Source of the DNA: Spongilla lacustris
Lineage: Eukaryota > Porifera > Demospongiae > Spongillida > Spongillidae
DNA: 64,000 bases
Assembly: GCA_949361645.1 (NCBI GenBank)
Contig: OX442418.1
Coordinates: forward strand, 13,026,406-13,090,405
Direction of reading: 5' to 3'
The first letter of the stretch is position 1, and each line of letters starts with the position of its first letter. Under the pieces are notes generated by a model. That model worked only from the letters and a program-made list of their open reading frames with translations. It had not been told where the DNA came from and searched no databases. Positions 42,788-54,671 of the stretch are shown here, piece after piece. The translations under genes and the position numbers were made by a program.

Positions 42788-43336
42788 CTAAGCAGCATTT
42801 GAGTCCGGTTGTAGGTAAGCTATGTCATCCCAAGGGTGCCTGTAGAGACCTTGCTTCAATCGTTTCTGGTCAAGGTAGTGGCCTGGGGAGGAGGAAAAGT
42901 ACAGTGCAATTAAATGTTTTGTGTGTGTGTGTGTGGAGGGCTCACCAATATTGCCAATGGTGCGACCCAGTACAAAGAGGCCATTCAAGGTACCTATTTC
43001 AATATATTCCTGTGCCTCCTCACTGGAGATAGGGAGGAGGAACAGTAGAACAAGAGAATAGCACGCCACCAAAAGAGCTAACCTTGTGAACGCACCGCTG
43101 TACCGCAGAAGGTCCACAAAGCAGGTTGCAATCACACCATCCACATTAAGAATTAGGTTGGGTTTCTGCATGTATGGAGGAGAGTTACTCGTGTGTGTTG
43201 TGTGGTGTGGGCACAGGTACCTTTGATGTTGTGATCTTCTCCACAGCAAGGGCATAATCAAGCAACGGGGTGGATGGGAAATTGGCCTTGGCATAGTCCC
43301 TCAAGATCACCACCCTCATGTCTGGGTTGTTGATCT

Positions 43337-43374
<38 letters not shown>

Positions 43375-46300
43375 CAAGTTGCATTATTGGATTTACTTTA
43401 GCAAGTGTGCTGTCTCTTTTACGATGACATTTGCAATAAATGTTTGCAATTATGTTGTGTGTAGTAATGAAGGGAAGCAAGCCACGATAACTTACAGACT
43501 TGACCCTGTGCCCAATGCCAGCAATGAGCGTCCCCTCCTTACGCATCTGGTTAACAAACTCCATTGGTATCATGCCCGAGTCGTAAGCCTGGGAGAACAT
43601 GCGCGCAGCTCCATCCAGGGCACCGCCGAAGCGATCTCCCTGCAGAGACACACATAACAACCACATATAAAGCTTTCGAGAGCTCTAGGTGCTTGTGGCC
43701 CACCCACTCACAATGGTCAGTAGGCCGGAGACCAGGGATGAGACCAGGTCCTTTCCAGCTCTGGCCGTGACGATGGTGTTGTGGGCACCAGACACAGCTG
43801 GTCCGTGGTCAGCCGATACCATCAGGCACATCTCCATAAACTTGCAGGCATAGGTGGGCAGTCTGGCGTGAGGAAGGAGGGAAGGGGAGAAAGGGGAGGA
43901 GGGAAGGGGAGAAGGGAGGAGGGGAGGAAAGGGGAGAAAGGGAGGAGGAGTGAAACATATCAATCAGCTATCTATCAGCCCCCACAACACACCGTCTCTG
44001 GAACCACAGCAAACTAAGCACGCCTCCAATACCAATGTCCTCCTGAAGAGAAGAGGTAAGAAATGCAGATATAAAGCAAATGTATTCATTCCACATTCAG
44101 ACACATATCGCCAGTCATTCCTCCTTGCCCTTCCCTGCTGCTTTCAACCCCCCCCCCCCCCACGGATGTACCTTGAACACATCACTGATAGGCATCCTGG
44201 CCCCGCCCCCCCACGGATGTACCTTGAACACATCACTGATAGGCATCCTGGCCCCCCCCCCCCCCCCCCACGGATGTACCTTGAACACATCACTGATAGG
44301 CATCCCGGCATACAGCAGCTCCTGGCCTCTCTCGTCGCAGATGCTGCTCATGACCGAGGCTGGCTTCCTAATCAGACCAAGCTCCTGAGCCCAGTTGTAG
44401 TCCATAGGGATGGAAGGCGGGTCCCTCTCTGGTTGGGGCACCACAAGGCCAGCCGTCACAAGCTGAGAGTACACATCTCTGGAGGGAGGGGAGGGTGTGC
44501 TCACATCAAGATGGAGGGTTAAGAGACTGTGCCTTAAAACACACCCAATCAGTGTTCCAAGACTGTCAAAACTGGTTGGCACAAAAGCACCTACTTCAGT
44601 AAGGGCCTGTGTGTTGTGTGTGTGTGTGTGTGCATGTATGTATGTGTGTGTGTGTGCATGTATGTATGTGTGTATATGTATGTATGTAGTATGTGTGTGT
44701 GTATGTGTGGTCAAGGTTTCAAACCCACGCAATGACACACGCACGCACCCTGTTCTTTGCATCAGCAGTCTCCCTATCAGCATCGGCATGTGCTCCCGCG
44801 TGACCAAACTGCACCTCGGAAGCAAACATCTTGGCGCAAGTTCCAGTGCACCAGGCTACCATGGGCTTGAACAGCTTCCCTGATTTGATCAGCGAGCACA
44901 CTTCGTACTCCTCCACACCCCCAATCTGACGTTGGTGAGGAAGGGCAGTGTCTGTATTTTAAAATCCTCCATCTCCCCCCTCCCCCATAGTAATTTACCT
45001 CCCCTAGCAACACAATCATCTTGACAGCAGGGTCGTCATGGAAACGCTGAATGTGATCAACAAAAGTACTACTGGGATACCTGTGCAGGGAAAACAAGAT
45101 AATACAAAGTGAAACCACGACAACAATGCTAGAAACATACCTGTCTCCTCCAATAGCCACACCTTCTAAAACGCCATTGGTCACATTGGCTATGATGTTG
45201 TTGAGCTCGTTAGACATTCCACCAGAGCGTGACACGTAAGCAACACTGAAGAAGAAGCAGTAAAGTAGGGGGTGATAAATGTGCACAAAGGTGTGTACGT
45301 GTTGGGGGAGGGGGGGGGGGGGGGGGGAGAGGGGCTGTAAAAATGATCACCTGCCAGGTCGATACAGCTTGGAAGAGATGAGGTTATCAATCATACCACC
45401 AGTATTGCCTATCTTGAAGCAACCGGGCTTTATTCCTCCAACCTGTGTGGGAGAGGGAACCATGATTTACATCTGCCACCAACTAACCCTCCCCCTAAAA
45501 GCAGCAGGACCCATAATAGCCACACATTCTCCTCCCTCCCACTCCCCCTGGTTGCTTACAGTGGCAGGGCCTATGATGGCTACACCCCTCCCTCCCTCAT
45601 TGGTTGCTTACAGTGGCAGAGCCTATGATGGTCACACCCCTCCCTCCCTCCCTCACTGGTTGCTTACAGTGGCAGGGCCTATGATGGTCACGCCCTTTTG
45701 CTTGGCTTCCTTGTTCATTTTCTTGGTAAGGTTCTCTGGGATGCCCTCAGCAATGATCGAGATCACACGGAACTGGCAGGAGACACAATGACATCATTAC
45801 ATCACCCACCACAACATTAATTATACTGACACTTCTCCCAGCTAACAGCTACAATGGTTCCTCTACCCACACAACATCACACTTCTTCCAATACAATGGT
45901 TCCTCTCACTCACAACATTAATTATACTGACACTTCTCCCAGCTAACAGCTACAATGGTTCCTCTACCCACACAACATCACACTTCTCCCAGCTAACAGC
46001 TACAATGGTTCCTCTACCCACACAACATCACACTTCTCCCAGCTAACAGCTACAATGGTTCCTCTACCCACACAACATCACACTTCTCCCAGCTAACAGC
46101 TACAATGGTTCCTCTACCCACACAACATCACACTTCTCCCAGCTAACAGCTACAATGGTTCCTCTACCCACACAACATCACACTTCTCCCAGCTAACAGC
46201 TACAATGGTTCCTCTACCCACACAACATCACACTTCTCCCAGCTAACAGCTACAATGGTTCCTCTACCCACTTCTCCCAGCTTCCAAAACAATGGCCTAG

Positions 46301-49300
46301 CTAACAGTTACAATAGCTCCTCTCATTGATAGTGCTAACACCCCACCTGGTTGAAGGCCAAAGCCTCCATGGTAGCATCATAGGCTGATCTCAGGGAGGC
46401 AAAGTTGATCATGACATCAGCATCAGGGTGCTTCTTAGTGGCCTCAGACATCTCCTTGTACACTGTTAATGGGGTGGAGCAATGGATATGTAACTAGGGG
46501 GTGGGGTTAATGGGGTGGAGCAATGGATATGTAACTAGGGGGTGGGGTTAATGGGGTGGAGCAATGGATATGTAACTAGGGGGTGGGGTTAATGGGGGTG
46601 GAGCAATGGATATATAACTAGGGGGTGGGGTTAATGGGGGTGGAGCAATGGATATGTAACTAGAGGGTGGGGTTAATGGGGGTGGAGCAATGGATACGTA
46701 ACTAGGGGGTGGGGTTAATGGGGTGGAGCAATGGATATATAACTAGGGGGTGGGGGCTCAGTCAGGCTTACCTGGGATGATGATCTCTTTGTGGCCCCAG
46801 TAAAACCGTTGTTTATGGTTACCGCTACAAATAACAATATGTACTGAAGCAAAGGGCAAGACACAACAAACAAGAGCACAAAATTCATTCCAAGTAAGTA
46901 CAAATGCAATTGTTGAGGTGACAATATACTCTCACTGGAGTTTATTAATAATTATTTATAGCTTGCCTGAAAGGGTAGACCATGGCTGCCACTGATGGAG
47001 TTTCTCTTGAACACAGCTGATCAAAATCCAGCATGCTCTTTAATAGGGATTAAACATTCAAGGCCTGCATTCATTATGTCAAGTTACACATCTCATGCAC
47101 CAAACCGAGCTTAACACACACAGCACAACACATCACAGCACATAACACATAACACAAAACACACACAACACCACACACCACACACAACACAAAACACACA
47201 CAACACCACACACCACACACAACACAAAACACACACAACACCACACACCACACACACCACAAAACACACACAACACCACACACAACACAACACCACACAC
47301 AACAAACACAACACCACACACAACACAACACCACACACAACACCACACACAACACAACACCACACACAACACAACACCACACACAACACCACACACAACA
47401 CAACACCACACACAACACAACACCACACACAACACAACACCACACACAACACCACACACAACACAACACCACACACAACACAACACCACACACAACACAA
47501 CACCACACACAACACAACACCACACACAACACAACACCACACACAACACAACACCACACACAACACAACACCATACACACACACACACACACACACAACA
47601 CAACAACACAACACAGCACAGCACAACACACATAACACACATAACACAACAGAACACGCATAACACAGCACAACACATACCTGAACAGCCTTTGGTTGCA
47701 TGCCCCAGACAATGGACTTGGTTGCCGAGGTGAAAAGCGGCTTGCTTTTGCCCAGCTGTGCTTCTTGCTCAGGTGACCATAGTGACACCTTTGTCTTCAA
47801 CTCTATACCAGGACAACCAAGGCTGTTGCCTGAAGTAGGAGTACCTGTTGACAGCTGGAGTGAAGAGTTTAAAAAAATTAAGGGGTTAATAAATATATAA
47901 GCACAATTGATAGCCTTATACAGAGCACACACAAACACGCTTTATCATTACGACGCACATTCCTCATGAGAGATGAGGACTGGGGTTCAGCCAGTCGATC
48001 TTGTGGAATGGGTCTCAGACCGAATGCCATGCTAACAATGGCCGTCATGTGAGTCTCAGGTCCAAACACATGCATTTTCAAACTGAGCCTGGAACCTGAA
48101 ATAACAGAACCATGGCAACTGTAAGTCATCACTCACATGCTACAATAGGCAATAATCCCCACCCCCTTCCCCTCCCCAAACCCCCCACTATGCACAACAG
48201 TGAACACTAGTGCATAGCCATGGAGGGCTCAAATACTATTTCTGAAGCGGGCTTCATATACCGTGGCACCCTCACACCATTGCCTCCCGGCTTAAAACAT
48301 ATATAATTCCTCCCTGCACAGAAGTCTACTCTACATGGCAACATTCACACACAGATAGGTATATTGCATCGTTCACACATAGATACAGTAAAGTGTTAAA
48401 AATACTTTGTAATGGTTGATCAGCATATTTGTTAATCAAAAATGGATTTGATTAGCTAAAGGTCTGCTTTGTGTAGCAGTGCATTAAGCTGAACATGGTT
48501 GATTTGTCGTGCTGCATGCTGGGAAAATAACATGTAGAAACGTGTGGGTGAGAGACGATAACCCACAGTATTTCTATAGGCACATGCCACAGTATATCTA
48601 TAGGCACATGCACAGCAAGAGACAGTCCATGACTGTGTAAACCAGTTTGTTTTTTGAAACCTCAGTCATACAGGTATGCTCAATGCCACATTACACGTGT
48701 ATCGTGGGGTTTTATATGCATACATGCTCATAAAGTTCAACGTCGTGGTTTACGTTACACCTGTATCGTGGAACAGGTTTACATGTCAGTGCAGGCCTCA
48801 TGTCAGTGCAGGTCACATGTCAGTGCAGGTCTCATGTCAGTGCAGGTCTCATGTCAGTGCAGGTCTCATGTCAGTGCAGGTCTCATGTCAGTGCAGGTCT
48901 CATGTCAGTGCAGGTCTCATGTCAGTGCAGGTCCCATGTCAGTGCAGGTCCCATGTCAGTGCAGGTCTCATGTCAGTGCAGGTCTCATGTCAGTGCAGGT
49001 CTCATGTCAGTGCAGGTCTCATGTCAGTGCAGGTCTCATGTCAGTGCAGGTCTCATGTCAGTGCAGGTCTCATGTCAGTGCAGGTCTCATGTCAGTGCAG
49101 GTCTCATGTCAGTGCAGGTCTCATGTCAGTGCAGGTCTCATCTCTTGTAAAGTGAGCTAAACAATGCGTGAATTTACTGCTTATGGATAAATAATGTGCA
49201 TCGCATAAGACGCTATGCATTATATAAATTTGTTCACACACAAGATAGGTCCACTGCATTGTTCACATCTATCGAAATACCTACCAGCCTCCAGAAGTTT

Positions 49301-52300
49301 TATAATTTTGTTATTTCACCTTAGTAACCCGAAGAGGGCTCGAGCAGGCCATTTAATTAAGAGTACACTAGCCAATCGCCCACTTGGGGGGGGGGGGGGG
49401 GGGGGTCAACATACCAACTTCTCTCATGATCCTTAGCCCTTCCTGATAATTGGGACCACCGCGACGGACGAATATGCTGACGTTGTACTCCTGCAGCTTG
49501 TGCTGGTACTCTGTGAGCGCTTGGACGATCCCCTAAGAGGAAGGGAGGGAAGAGGAGAACGGGGGAAGAAGGGTGTGTCACAGTGTGGTAGAGGCAACAG
49601 CGTGTGCTGTACCTTGAAAGTAGCAGCGACGTTGGTGAAGTTGGCAATTCCACCACCAATGATCAGAACTTTCCCTGGAGAGAAGCGCACATTCAGACAC
49701 GATAACAGGTAGACCCCTTCCCCCTCTTAAAAGCACGCCCCACACTCCCCCACTGGGTCCCCCCACCCCCCCACACGTGGAGCCCTTATGGCTCCCCTCT
49801 CACACAACATCTGGGTCCCCCACTCCCCACACATGGAGCCCTTATGGCTCCCCTCTCACACAACATCTGGGTCCCCCACCCCCCACACATGGAGCCCTTA
49901 TGGCTCCCCTCTCACACAACATCTGGGTCCCCCACCCCCCACACATGGAGCCCTTATGGCTCCCCTCTCACACAACATCTGGGTCCCCCACCCCCCACAC
50001 ATGGAGCCCTTATGGCTCCCCTCTCACACAACATCTGGGTCCCCCACCCCCCACACATGGAGCCCTTAAGGCTCCCCTCTCACACGTCATCTCCACACGG
50101 GTGCTGCCAAAAGTGCACATGCAATAATGTGCAGATCACAAAGAGCACATACACACTCCCAGAAAATGAGTTGCAGGAAATGCAAAACACACCAGGCCAT
50201 GGACAGAAGCAGGTGTTTTCTAAAGTCTTAAAACCATTTTCATTGTTACAGTTACGAGCCTTCTTCATAGCCAAGTACGTTAATAACTATAAGATAATTC
50301 TGATTTGCTTTCATGTACAAAATAGCCAGCTACAGAATACTACAGAATACTGAAGGCATGTGCAAGGAATTTTAATATGCCAACATGAACTGTCTTCACA
50401 ATTGCACTCCACCCTTGCAGTCTTAACACCCCTGAGTACCACACAACCTTAGGGACCCACTGCTAGCTAATCTCACATGACTCGGGACTGGGTAGCTATG
50501 TGATTACACTGATGGTGTGCAACAGAGAATGAAGGGAGATGGAAGAGGGAGACAGGAGGGGGCGTGATGGGACCTGGAGGGTTGAGAACTGACCGTCTGG
50601 GTGTTTGGTCCTCGTCATGAGGTTGAGGAGAGTCTTTGCGTACTCATACGTCTGTGACTCTGTGGGTGCGCCTGAGTATTCGCCATAATTGGCTAGCTCG
50701 CTGCTGAAGCCAAGGTCGCAGATGGTGTCGCTGGGGGGGGAGGGGGGGAAGGGGGAGGAGGGGTTCAGGGATACTGTAAGGCAGCTGCACTAACAAGAGC
50801 TCCATACTAAAGGGGGTTGGGGGAAGGAATCTTGCAATATACACATGTAGGAACCATTGGAAACCTTATATTTGGGTTAGGGTTAGGGAGAAGCCTTGCT
50901 TCCTTTCTTCAACAAAAGGCACAATCAGTGTGGGTGAATGTAGCAACTAGTGGTTGCTAACTCCGAGTGAGTGAGGGCCAACAAAAGGTCATGTTATAAT
51001 TTATGTGGGTGGACCAGCTAGACTAAACAGAACACACAGGTGTAAAATACTACCAAGGGTGGTCCTGGGCACACAGGTCTTGTACCCACCCCCTCATCCC
51101 ACCCACCCCCTCCTCATCCCCCTCCCCATACCACACAGAATCAAGCTGGGTTGACAGCCAGGGAGGGGGCATGTGATGTACCTGTATATCACAGAGGCAC
51201 CACCACCAGCAACCATAGTCCAGATCCTTCCATTAGGGTTGAGGACTGTCAGCTTTAGGGAAGCTCCACTCTTAGCATCCAGCTCAGCAATGTAGGCCTC
51301 CTGCAACAACGGAACAATGGAGGCAGTGTGTCGTGTCTTGATCCAGCACACAAGTCCTCACCTCCGGGAGTGCATCTCGTCCAAATGGAGGTGGGAATTC
51401 CAGGTCACCCCAGTGTCGCTTGCAGAGAAATTCAGCCGTGGAATCGAGCTTGGCGGCCAAGTCCAACATGTACACACAGTTTCCTTGAATAACTAGAACA
51501 CAAAATCAGGAATATTAAATGGTTTGCTTTATTTCCCCCTTCTCATCCCTATACCCCACCCCCCCACCCCCCTCTCTCACCTAGGGGGTTGATTTCAAGG
51601 TAAGTAAAATACAGGTCGTTGTACGCCTTGTAGAGTAGGAGCAGAAAGCTCACTAAAGCACTGTTTGCACAAAGTCACCAAAATCTCATCAGATCAGAAG
51701 ACCACACAAATGAGCAGGGGCCTTACTCTTGTTTCTCCTGTGGCACCTTGACAACCAGCTTCTTCGCCTGTTCAACGCTCAAGGTTTCGTTGATGTCCAC
51801 ATCGACCCGCTCTGATTTAATATCAACATCACCAACGTCCACCCCTCCCTCGTGGTAGAAGAGCACGGTGTTCCCGGTGTGGTTCGCGTATATACTGATA
51901 AAAGACATAACGCTTTGGTCATCGTGTCCAGGCCAGCCTACCCCCCCAACGACTCACCACACGTATAACTCTTCCTCTTGCTTGTGCGAAACGAAGGGTT
52001 CGATAATGAAATTCTGGAGCTTTCCTTTGGCGACTCCTATCTCGATCTCTCGACCCATTTGAGTCGCAAGCCATTCCTTGGCTCCGGTCAAGTCCACGTT
52101 CACTTTGACTAGGCCCAACTTCCCGCGCCTTTTGATGAGCTGGTCTGGTTTCGCCACAAGAGACTACGATAGACGAGCAGAGAGTGTAAAGGGCAATGTA
52201 ACAACGGGGTTACGAGTTCATTTGTTTATCCTGCTACCTTCCCTTCTATCTCTTACCCGCGTTTCAAGCCACGGGTTGGAATTTGAAAGCCCACTGATGT

Positions 52301-52427
52301 CGGTGCTTGGCGTGATTGTTACGCAACTGAAGGGTATATCGATTCTATTTTCGCCCGCAGCTGTGAGCGAGGCGAGGTATTTGCAGAGTAGAGCTTTGCC
52401 GCTGGCTTCCCGGACTGCTTTGGCCAT
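42788..52427 (-). CDS. ACLY: ATP-citrate synthase (ATP-citrate lyase)
   Basis: Cytosolic enzyme that cleaves citrate with CoA and ATP to acetyl-CoA and oxaloacetate, feeding lipid synthesis and acetylation. From ATG 52427 the exons match the animal enzyme in order: ATP-grasp region ([63 protein letters not shown]), CoA-binding part ([35 protein letters not shown]), linker, [47 protein letters not shown], the phosphohistidine motif FGHAGAHAD, and the citrate synthase-like module ([76 protein letters not shown]) ending PDSNAA, stop 42788-42790. Two donors lie in tandem repeats. Nearly full length by comparison with the ~1,100-residue human enzyme. Confidence 0.96.
43343..43373. repeat. Short (CA)n in an ACLY intron
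   Basis: About 30 bp of CA just after the exon encoding [14 protein letters not shown]. Confidence 0.8.
44148..44305 (-). repeat. ~52-60-bp x3 array spanning an ACLY splice donor
   Basis: Three copies of ATGCCTATCAGTGATGTGTT-CAAG|GTACATCCGTGGGGG (minus strand). The copy at 44280-44305 is the exon end (MPISDVFK, donor GTACAT). Two more complete exon-tail/donor copies follow, separated by poly-G. No stop codon intervenes in the MPISDVFK frame. Confidence 0.92.
44615..44710. repeat. (TG)n microsatellite in an ACLY intron
   Basis: TG/TATG tract between ACLY exons. Confidence 0.9.
45505..45690 (-). repeat. ~54-bp array spanning another ACLY splice donor
   Basis: Minus-strand unit: GTGACCATCATAGGCCCTGC-CACT|GTAAGCAACCAGTGAGGG. 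The first copy is the real exon end (VTIIGPAT, edge 45668, donor GTAAGC). Two clear copies and a decayed fourth follow within the intron. Confidence 0.88.
45825..46275. repeat. ~49-bp minisatellite in an ACLY intron
   Basis: Nine units of CAGCTAACAGCTACAATGGT plus TCCTCTACCCACACAACATCACACTTCTCC, the first and last diverged. Near-identical middle units suggest recent expansion. Confidence 0.93.
46460..46760. repeat. 40-bp minisatellite abutting an ACLY acceptor
   Basis: Seven units of TTAATGGGGTGGAGCAATGG plus ATATGTAACTAGGGGGTGGGG. The unit nearest the exon ends at the acceptor (minus: CCCCATTAACAG|TGTACAAGG), but the AG itself is not in the other units. Confidence 0.9.
47110..47650. repeat. 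CA-rich 14/26-bp satellite in an ACLY intron
   Basis: Units of ACAACACCACACACAACAC with higher-order variation. The minus strand gives Cys/Val-rich spurious frames. It lies just downstream, in gene sense, of the exon [12 protein letters not shown]. Confidence 0.95.
48785..49145. repeat. 17-bp minisatellite in an ACLY intron
   Basis: About 21 units of CATGTCAGTGCAGGTCT (a few CCC/CAC variants). Open in all plus frames because no unit phase contains a stop. Intronic. Confidence 0.97.
49770..50095. repeat. 56-bp minisatellite in an ACLY intron
   Basis: Six units of CACATGGAGCCCTTATGGCT plus CCCCTCTCACACAACATCTGGGTCCCCCACCCCC. Internally palindromic (GGAGCCCTTATGGCTCC). Confidence 0.95.
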
Positions 52428-52637
52428 TCTCCGAATGTTGTCTGGGTTGTAAACGTAAGCAACGATTTTTATCTAGAGCAGCGCGCGTGATAATTTTAAG
52501 CCTAACACGTGTTAAAACAGGCGGCTGCTACGATTACTGATTTAACCGGGAAATAACGGAATCACCAGAGCTATAGCAACCGCACGATCATGTTGAAAGG
52601 TCAGGAGATGAAATGACACATTTTGAATCACGCTCAA

Positions 52638-53408
52638 TCAGGGTTCACTGTCTGATCCACTCTCGCTTAATTCAAGATCAGTTCCTAAGCAACAACAAAA
52701 AAGAAAATATATATATATATATGCGCAATAATATTAGTAGCTAAAATTAAATTTTCTCCGCGCACTTACTTAGTTGGGAAATGGTGCGCTGAGGGGGCGG
52801 AGCCGGAGGGTAACCAAAGGCGTTGGCCTATGCACAATCAATCAAAACTTGATGCAATGCAGATGCAATGGAAATTATCGACAAAGTACTCACCACTTCG
52901 TTGTCGTTCTCGTCACTGCTGTCTGACGAGTCAGACGAGCTGCTACCACTGGAGCTGTTGCCACTCTCTGAGGACATGATTCCAATGACAGTGTTGTCCT
53001 GGGGAGTAGGCATCTTCCCAGCAAACTGGCCCACACGCTGGCTCCCAGCAGCCAGTGCATTGGCGGGCACCTGCAGACTTGCAGCAGGAAGGCTAGCAGT
53101 GGTGGGTCCCATGGCCTGAACGTTGGTGGGTCCCATGGCCTGACCATTGGTGGGTCCCATAGCCTGAACGTTGGTGGGTCCCATAGCCTGAACGTTGGTG
53201 GGTCCCATGGCCTGAACATTGGTGGGTCCCATGGCCTGAACGTTGGTGGGTCCCATGGCCTGAACGTTGGTGGAGTTCACCACAGGTAGCCCACCAGACA
53301 CAACACCAGACTGTTCGCCAGCTGCAAAATGGCCAAGCGGTTGGTTCACCTCCATGCTCTGGTAACAGAAGTGAGTTAACCAGGTTGAACGGGATGGACA
53401 ACTACGTG

Positions 53409-53504
<96 letters not shown>

Positions 53505-53510
53505 TTTGTG

Positions 53511-53593
<83 letters not shown>

Positions 53594-54671
53594 AAGCATG
53601 TGTATGTAACTTTGACCAGACTCAATCACTCACCGAAGGAGCAGGTTCTCCTTGAAGGTTTGACATGAGCATGTCAGAGTCGCTGTCATCCTCTGAACTG
53701 CTGCCTGAAGACGAAGAACTGTCACTCGTCGACGAAGAGCTTTGTTTCATCTTCTTAGTCGGAATGCCTTGGCCCTGGCCGAAGGCAGTAAAGGAAGGCA
53801 CAGGGGAGGGAGCGATGGGTGTTGGTGAGGGGGTGACAGGCGTTGGTGCCTGCACTGTAAAAGATGGCATGGGCTGCGGTACATTGAGGACAGCAGCTGT
53901 AGAAGATGTAGCAGCTGCAGGGACAGGTGCTGCAGCAGCTGCATCCAACTTTCGCTTGTTTGGTGCTTGGTTGGGCGACTTGGTGGCAGATTTCCCTTTC
54001 TTTGGTGCCTTATGTGTGCTCTGGAGGGTAGGCGTCTGGCGTTCGGAGGGCTGTGGGGTAGAAGAGGGGGTAGTATTGGTTGTTGTTGCAGCCGCCTGTC
54101 CCTTGACTGGAGGTGCCTGCTTTTGCTGTTGCTGGGCAGGAATAGGGGAAACGGAGTGATCACGAAGCAACTTAGTGGACCGAGCTCGTTCAGTGCCATC
54201 TCTATGGCAAATTTAGATAGTAAAAACTAACAAAACAAAGTGGCACACCACGTCGGAACACACCTGACCACTTTCAGCTGAACTGTATCACTGATTTTTT
54301 CTAAGGTGGCCTCCCCTGTCTTCCCGTTGATAATCAGTATGCACTCCTTCGTACAAGCCTTCCTCGATCCTTTGAAATAGACCTGGGCACCTTCCGCCGA
54401 AGACTCCGCCTGAACCATGGGTAGAGAGACGGCCACCTCATCACCCTCGCTTACTCTCAGCCTTCCTGGCTGACCTTGGTCCAGGGAGAGCGGTTTGAAG
54501 TCGTCTGAAGAGACATGAAAAACTTTAACATCGACCCAAGTCGTAGTCTAACTTTCACGCACACTTTATTGTGTGAAATGCATTCTCCTTCGGAAAAGTG
54601 AAAGACTTCCCCAGTTTGACTCGATATTCCTGGCCGAATTCGACCGGCAAGGTCTGCGGAACGTCGGCCAT
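52638..54671 (-). CDS. ELL-associated factor (EAF1/EAF2 family)
   Basis: Partner of ELL in Pol II elongation complexes. From ATG 54671 (MADVPQTLPVEFGQEYRV) the EAF domain follows: LGKSFTFPKENAFHTIKYDF, RVSEGDEVAVSLP, VYFKGSRKACTKECILIING and EATLEKISDTVQLKVVR. A Gln/Pro/Thr-rich linker carries a basic patch (KAPKKGKSATKSP) and two Ser/Asp-rich acidic stretches (SSTSDSSSSSGSSSEDDSDS; SSSGSSSSDSSDSSDEND), separated by an 8-residue repeat array. The end ISQLRTDLELSESGSDSEP matches the family's C-terminal transactivation motif, stop 52638-52640. The gene lies 210 bp upstream, in gene sense, of the ACLY ATG on the same strand. A single invertebrate EAF is expected, so EAF1 versus EAF2 cannot be assigned. 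Confidence 0.9.
53100..53282 (-). repeat. Coding 24-bp minisatellite in EAF
   Basis: Seven 24-bp units on the minus strand encode NVQAMGPT (one NGQAMGPT), in frame with flanking EAF sequence. Changes between units are mostly at third positions. It lies between the two acidic Ser stretches. Confidence 0.92.
53409..53595. repeat. (GT)n microsatellite in an EAF intron
   Basis: About 185 bp of GT with two short interruptions (GCGTG; ATGTGTTTGTGAGAG). It separates the exon ending GEPAPS from the exon starting near MEVNQPLGHF. Confidence 0.97.

Noticed and set aside
47074..47938. Cys/Val-rich 180-275-codon frames
   Set aside because: Antisense of a CA/CAAC satellite within an ACLY intron.
48654..49160. 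CRISPR-like regular repeats (17-56-bp arrays here and at 49770-50095)
   Set aside because: Units abut directly with no unique spacers and no cas genes; they lie in introns of an animal gene.
50870..50895. Interstitial telomere repeat (GGGTTAGGGTTAGGG)
   Set aside because: Only two to three units; too short to be meaningful.
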